A DNA stretch of 7,490 bases, taken from NCBI GenBank assembly GCA_036505215.1, contig DASXTW010000125.1, forward strand, positions 1 through 7,490. The letters run 5' to 3'. Numbering within the stretch: position 1 is the first letter of the stretch; each line of letters begins with the position of its first letter. Shown piece after piece: positions 6,293 through 7,490 of the stretch. The stretch comes from DASXTW01 sp036505215 (GTDB lineage: Bacteria > Actinomycetota > UBA4738). The translations under genes and the position numbers were made by a program. Below the pieces are notes generated by a model, which worked only from the letters and a program-made list of their open reading frames with translations, was not told the DNA's origin and made no database searches.

Positions 6293-6863
6293 GGGCAAGT
6301 ACACGGTCCAGCGGCCGAGGCACTTGGGTGAGATCAAGCGCGTCGACGAGCAAGGCCGCGGATTGGATCTTTCGGCCGCTGTGGGTGCCGAGGAAGCGCC
6401 GGAGCTGCTCCTCATTGGTCCGTCCTCGCCACGCTGGCTGCTTCTGGAAGGTGCGGAACGATTCAAGGTCACCCTGAGCGTCGATGACCTGTTCCACGGC
6501 GGCGGCACCGAGGGAGCGGATCAGCTCGTCCTCCAGGTCTGCGACGCACACGTAGAAACCGACTCGTTCCATATCGGCGCGCGTGAGGTTGGAGCCGAGG
6601 CCGGCCCGCTCGAGACCGCGCTGGAAGTCGCCCTCCTCTGCGGCGTCACAGAGGCCCGCCAGTCTGACGTCAAACCCCTCAGGGCCGAACAGATCCAGGA
6701 AGCTTCCGATGTTCGTCGCACCCCCAATTGGCACAATTGAAATGCCCTCAGCGTCAAGATTCCGACCACGGCGCTTAGCTAGCGCTTCGAGCGCGAGCTG
6801 GTCGCTGATCCCTTCAACAAGCACGACCGTACGCGCGAAGCAGGCCTCCTTATGCATCCTCAT
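6285..6863 (-). CDS. Stand-alone OLD-family TOPRIM protein (nucleotidyl transferase/hydrolase domain)
   Basis: This 192-aa protein consists almost entirely of an OLD-type TOPRIM domain. It has VVLVEGISDQLALEAL with the metal-binding Glu17, the glycine turn PIGGATN (45-51), LCDAAEE (71-77) in place of the DxD motif, the acidic stretch ADLEDELI (108-115), and RRFLGTHSGRK (155-165) with a conserved basic residue. The ABC-type ATPase that precedes TOPRIM in OLD and GajA nucleases is absent, and no frame upstream encodes it. Related short TOPRIM proteins exist in actinobacteria, so this need not be a truncation. Nuclease activity is uncertain because the second Asp of DxD is Ala75, though Glu76 and Glu77 follow. 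ATG 6863 is supported by AAGGGGAG 7 nt upstream. It is the first gene of an operon with the cyclase/STAND gene. Confidence 0.85.
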   Translation of the reverse strand: MRMHKEACFARTVVLVEGISDQLALEALAKRRGRNLDAEGISIVPIGGATNIGSFLDLFGPEGFDVRLAGLCDAAEEGDFQRGLERAGLGSNLTRADMERVGFYVCVADLEDELIRSLGAAAVEQVIDAQGDLESFRTFQKQPAWRGRTNEEQLRRFLGTHSGRKIQSAALLVDALDLTQVPRPLDRVLAHV

Positions 6864-6880
6864 GTCCCACTCCCCTTGCA

Positions 6881-6897
6881 GCGGCCCGGCGAGCCGC
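6881..6897 (-). other. Small inverted repeat in the leader of the TOPRIM operon
   Basis: GCGGC at 6881-6885 and GCCGC at 6893-6897 can pair around a 7-nt loop. On the minus strand this stem would sit just before the Shine-Dalgarno sequence at 6871-6878. It could affect ribosome access, but a 5-bp stem in GC-rich DNA may be chance. Confidence 0.3.
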
Positions 6898-6898
6898 G

Positions 6899-6904
6899 AG
6901 ATTA
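6899..6904 (-). promoter_or_regulatory. Candidate -10 box of the TOPRIM-cyclase operon
   Basis: On the minus strand these bases read TAATCT, a TANNNT-type -10 element, giving a leader of about 30 nt before the ATG at 6863. No good -35 is seen at the expected spacing. The GACCCC/GGGGTC dyad at 6912-6940 lies directly upstream. Confidence 0.3.
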
Positions 6905-6911
6905 CTCGACT

Positions 6912-6940
6912 GACCCCGAGTTGGTTGTTGCCGAGGGGTC
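6912..6940. promoter_or_regulatory. Dyad GACCCC-N17-GGGGTC between the TOPRIM operon and tRNA-Gln
   Basis: Six-base arms at 6912-6917 and 6935-6940 are exact reverse complements with centres 23 nt apart, near two helical turns. They sit just upstream of the candidate -10 box for the divergent TOPRIM operon. This geometry fits a dimeric regulator site, but no protein or second copy supports it. Confidence 0.25.
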
Positions 6941-6958
6941 GCGTGTCCGCTGGCCGTG

Positions 6959-6964
6959 TAGCAT
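6959..6964 (+). promoter_or_regulatory. Candidate -10 box of tRNA-Gln
   Basis: TAGCAT lies 18 nt before the first base of the mature tRNA and fits TANNNT. A TTG-rich stretch at 6921-6930 is too far upstream for a standard -35 spacing, so the promoter assignment is weak. Confidence 0.3.
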
Positions 6965-6982
6965 TTCCGCTGGTCCACCCAC

Positions 6983-7053
6983 TGGCCCGTGGGGTAACGG
7001 TAGCCCGACTGACTCTGGATCAGTTAGTCCTGGTTCGAATCCAGGCGGGCCAG
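6983..7053 (+). tRNA. tRNA-Gln, anticodon CTG
   Basis: A complete cloverleaf can be drawn by hand. The acceptor stem is TGGCCCG (6983-6989) with CGGGCCA (7046-7052), 7 bp. The D-stem is GGG/CCC (6992-6994, 7004-7006) around a loop containing GG. The anticodon stem is ACTGA/TCAGT (7008-7012, 7020-7024) with loop CTCTGGA, so the anticodon is CTG at 7015-7017, reading CAG. The variable loop is 4 nt, one shorter than usual. The T-arm is CCTGG/CCAGG with loop TTCGAAT. The discriminator is G7053, and no CCA is encoded, as expected in many actinobacterial tRNAs. Its first 22 nt are duplicated at 3196-3217. Confidence 0.95.
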
Positions 7054-7108
7054 CAGCGTAAGAGTGCAGGTCAGCGGGTGTATTACCCCACACGAAGTAG
7101 GTCGGTGG
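7054..7108. other. Short non-coding spacer between tRNA-Gln and the edge cyclase gene
   Basis: This 55-nt gap lies downstream of both the tRNA (plus) and the cyclase gene (minus). It holds only a weak hairpin (GGGT-GTATT-ACCC at about 7075-7087) and no T-run, so no convincing terminator is visible. TTACCCCAC within it is the reverse complement of nine bases in the tRNA D-arm region. Confidence 0.4.
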
Positions 7109-7490
7109 TCAGGGTCGGGTGATCGCAAACAGCTGCCAGGTGCCGTCGATGCCCTTCAGGCTGTGCGGTCCCCGGTCCTCCGCCCCGATATCGGAGCCCA
7201 CCACCAGGTCCCTTACGGTCCTTGAGATGAGGATCTCATCGGGCGCGGCCGCCGTGACCACCCGGGCGGCGATGTGCACACCGATGCCGCCGACGTCATG
7301 GTCGAGGAGCTCGACCTCGCCGGTGTGCAGGCCCGCGCGAATCTGCAGGCCAATCCCTCCGACCTCATCGCGCAGGGCCGCCGCGCACCAGATCGCTCGG
7401 CCGGGGCCATCAAAGATGGCCAAGATCCCGTCACCGGTTGTCTTGACCAGCTGGCCGTGGAACTCCTCGACCACGCGGCGGGTCAGCTCG
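7109..7490 (-). CDS. Class III adenylate/guanylate cyclase domain protein, 5' part outside the window
   Basis: The reading frame stays open to the right edge and shows about 126 C-terminal residues of a class III cyclase domain. Visible motifs are LVKTTGDGILAIF, with the purine-selecting Lys and the second metal-binding Asp, then AGLHTGEVEL, GIGVHIAARV (His at the usual Asn position, Arg kept), PDEILIS, and the closing HSLKGIDGTWQLFAI. The protein ends soon after the cyclase fold, so any sensor or regulatory domains must lie N-terminal, beyond the window. Unlike the cyclase domain of the large STAND protein it keeps the KTTGD lysine, so it is the more likely of the two to make cAMP. Position 7474 carries an in-frame GTG but falls within the domain and is not the start. 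Confidence 0.9.
   Translation of the reverse strand, partial: ELTRRVVEEFHGQLVKTTGDGILAIFDGPGRAIWCAAALRDEVGGIGLQIRAGLHTGEVELLDHDVGGIGVHIAARVVTAAAPDEILISRTVRDLVVGSDIGAEDRGPHSLKGIDGTWQLFAITRP

Noticed and set aside
6293..6508. 72-codon N-terminal extension of the cyclase/STAND protein in the same frame
   Set aside because: It lies wholly inside the TOPRIM gene in another frame, has no recognisable domain, and the cyclase fold begins right after ATG 6292, where the coupled overlap also makes sense.
1..7490. CRISPR array, insertion sequence, transposase or integrase
   Set aside because: No spaced repeat series, no terminal inverted repeats around a transposase, and no recombinase motifs were found in any frame read.

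Overview
The window looks like chromosomal DNA of a high-GC actinobacterium, probably an environmental lineage outside the well-studied genera. The evidence is the GC richness, a CofC/FbiD-type guanylyltransferase of coenzyme F420 synthesis, a lysine/arginine-rich HU protein, a possibly leaderless start preceded by a TANNNT box, and large class III cyclase/STAND ATPase/TPR proteins of the kind common in soil Actinomycetota. From memory, mycobacteria also keep an HU gene (hupB) a few genes from fbiD, so the left part looks like conserved backbone. Genus-level placement is not possible from the sequence alone.

Left part (1-1760). A PlsC-type acyltransferase, cut by the window edge, reads leftwards from a TTG start. 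cofC reads rightwards, divergent from it. It is followed 23 nt later by a 70-aa cold-shock-fold protein with its own Shine-Dalgarno sequence. This gene converges with an HU-family gene on the minus strand, leaving 8 nt between the two stop codons. Upstream of HU in the same direction (1760-3157) is a 465-aa protein with a RodZ-like cytoplasmic helix-turn-helix, one membrane segment and a large uncharacterised extracytoplasmic domain.

Right part (3196-7490). A tRNA-Gln(CUG) gene lies at 6983-7053 on the plus strand. Its first 22 bases are repeated exactly, in the same orientation, at 3196-3217 in the gap upstream of the RodZ-like gene. The 3.8 kb between the copies holds one two-gene minus-strand operon: a stand-alone OLD-type TOPRIM protein (6285-6863) whose end overlaps by 8 nt the start of a 1016-aa cyclase/STAND NTPase/TPR protein (3242-6292). 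No recombinase is visible in the window. The simplest reading is a small cargo segment inserted at the 5' end of a tRNA gene, or the remnant of a larger one. Past the tRNA, a second class III cyclase gene enters from the right edge.

How the genes may work together. The acyltransferase, cofC, cold-shock and HU genes are ordinary housekeeping functions (phospholipids, F420, RNA and nucleoid). The TOPRIM and cyclase/STAND genes look translationally coupled and are the best candidate for an undescribed functional pair, perhaps signalling or defence. The sequence establishes the architecture, not the function.
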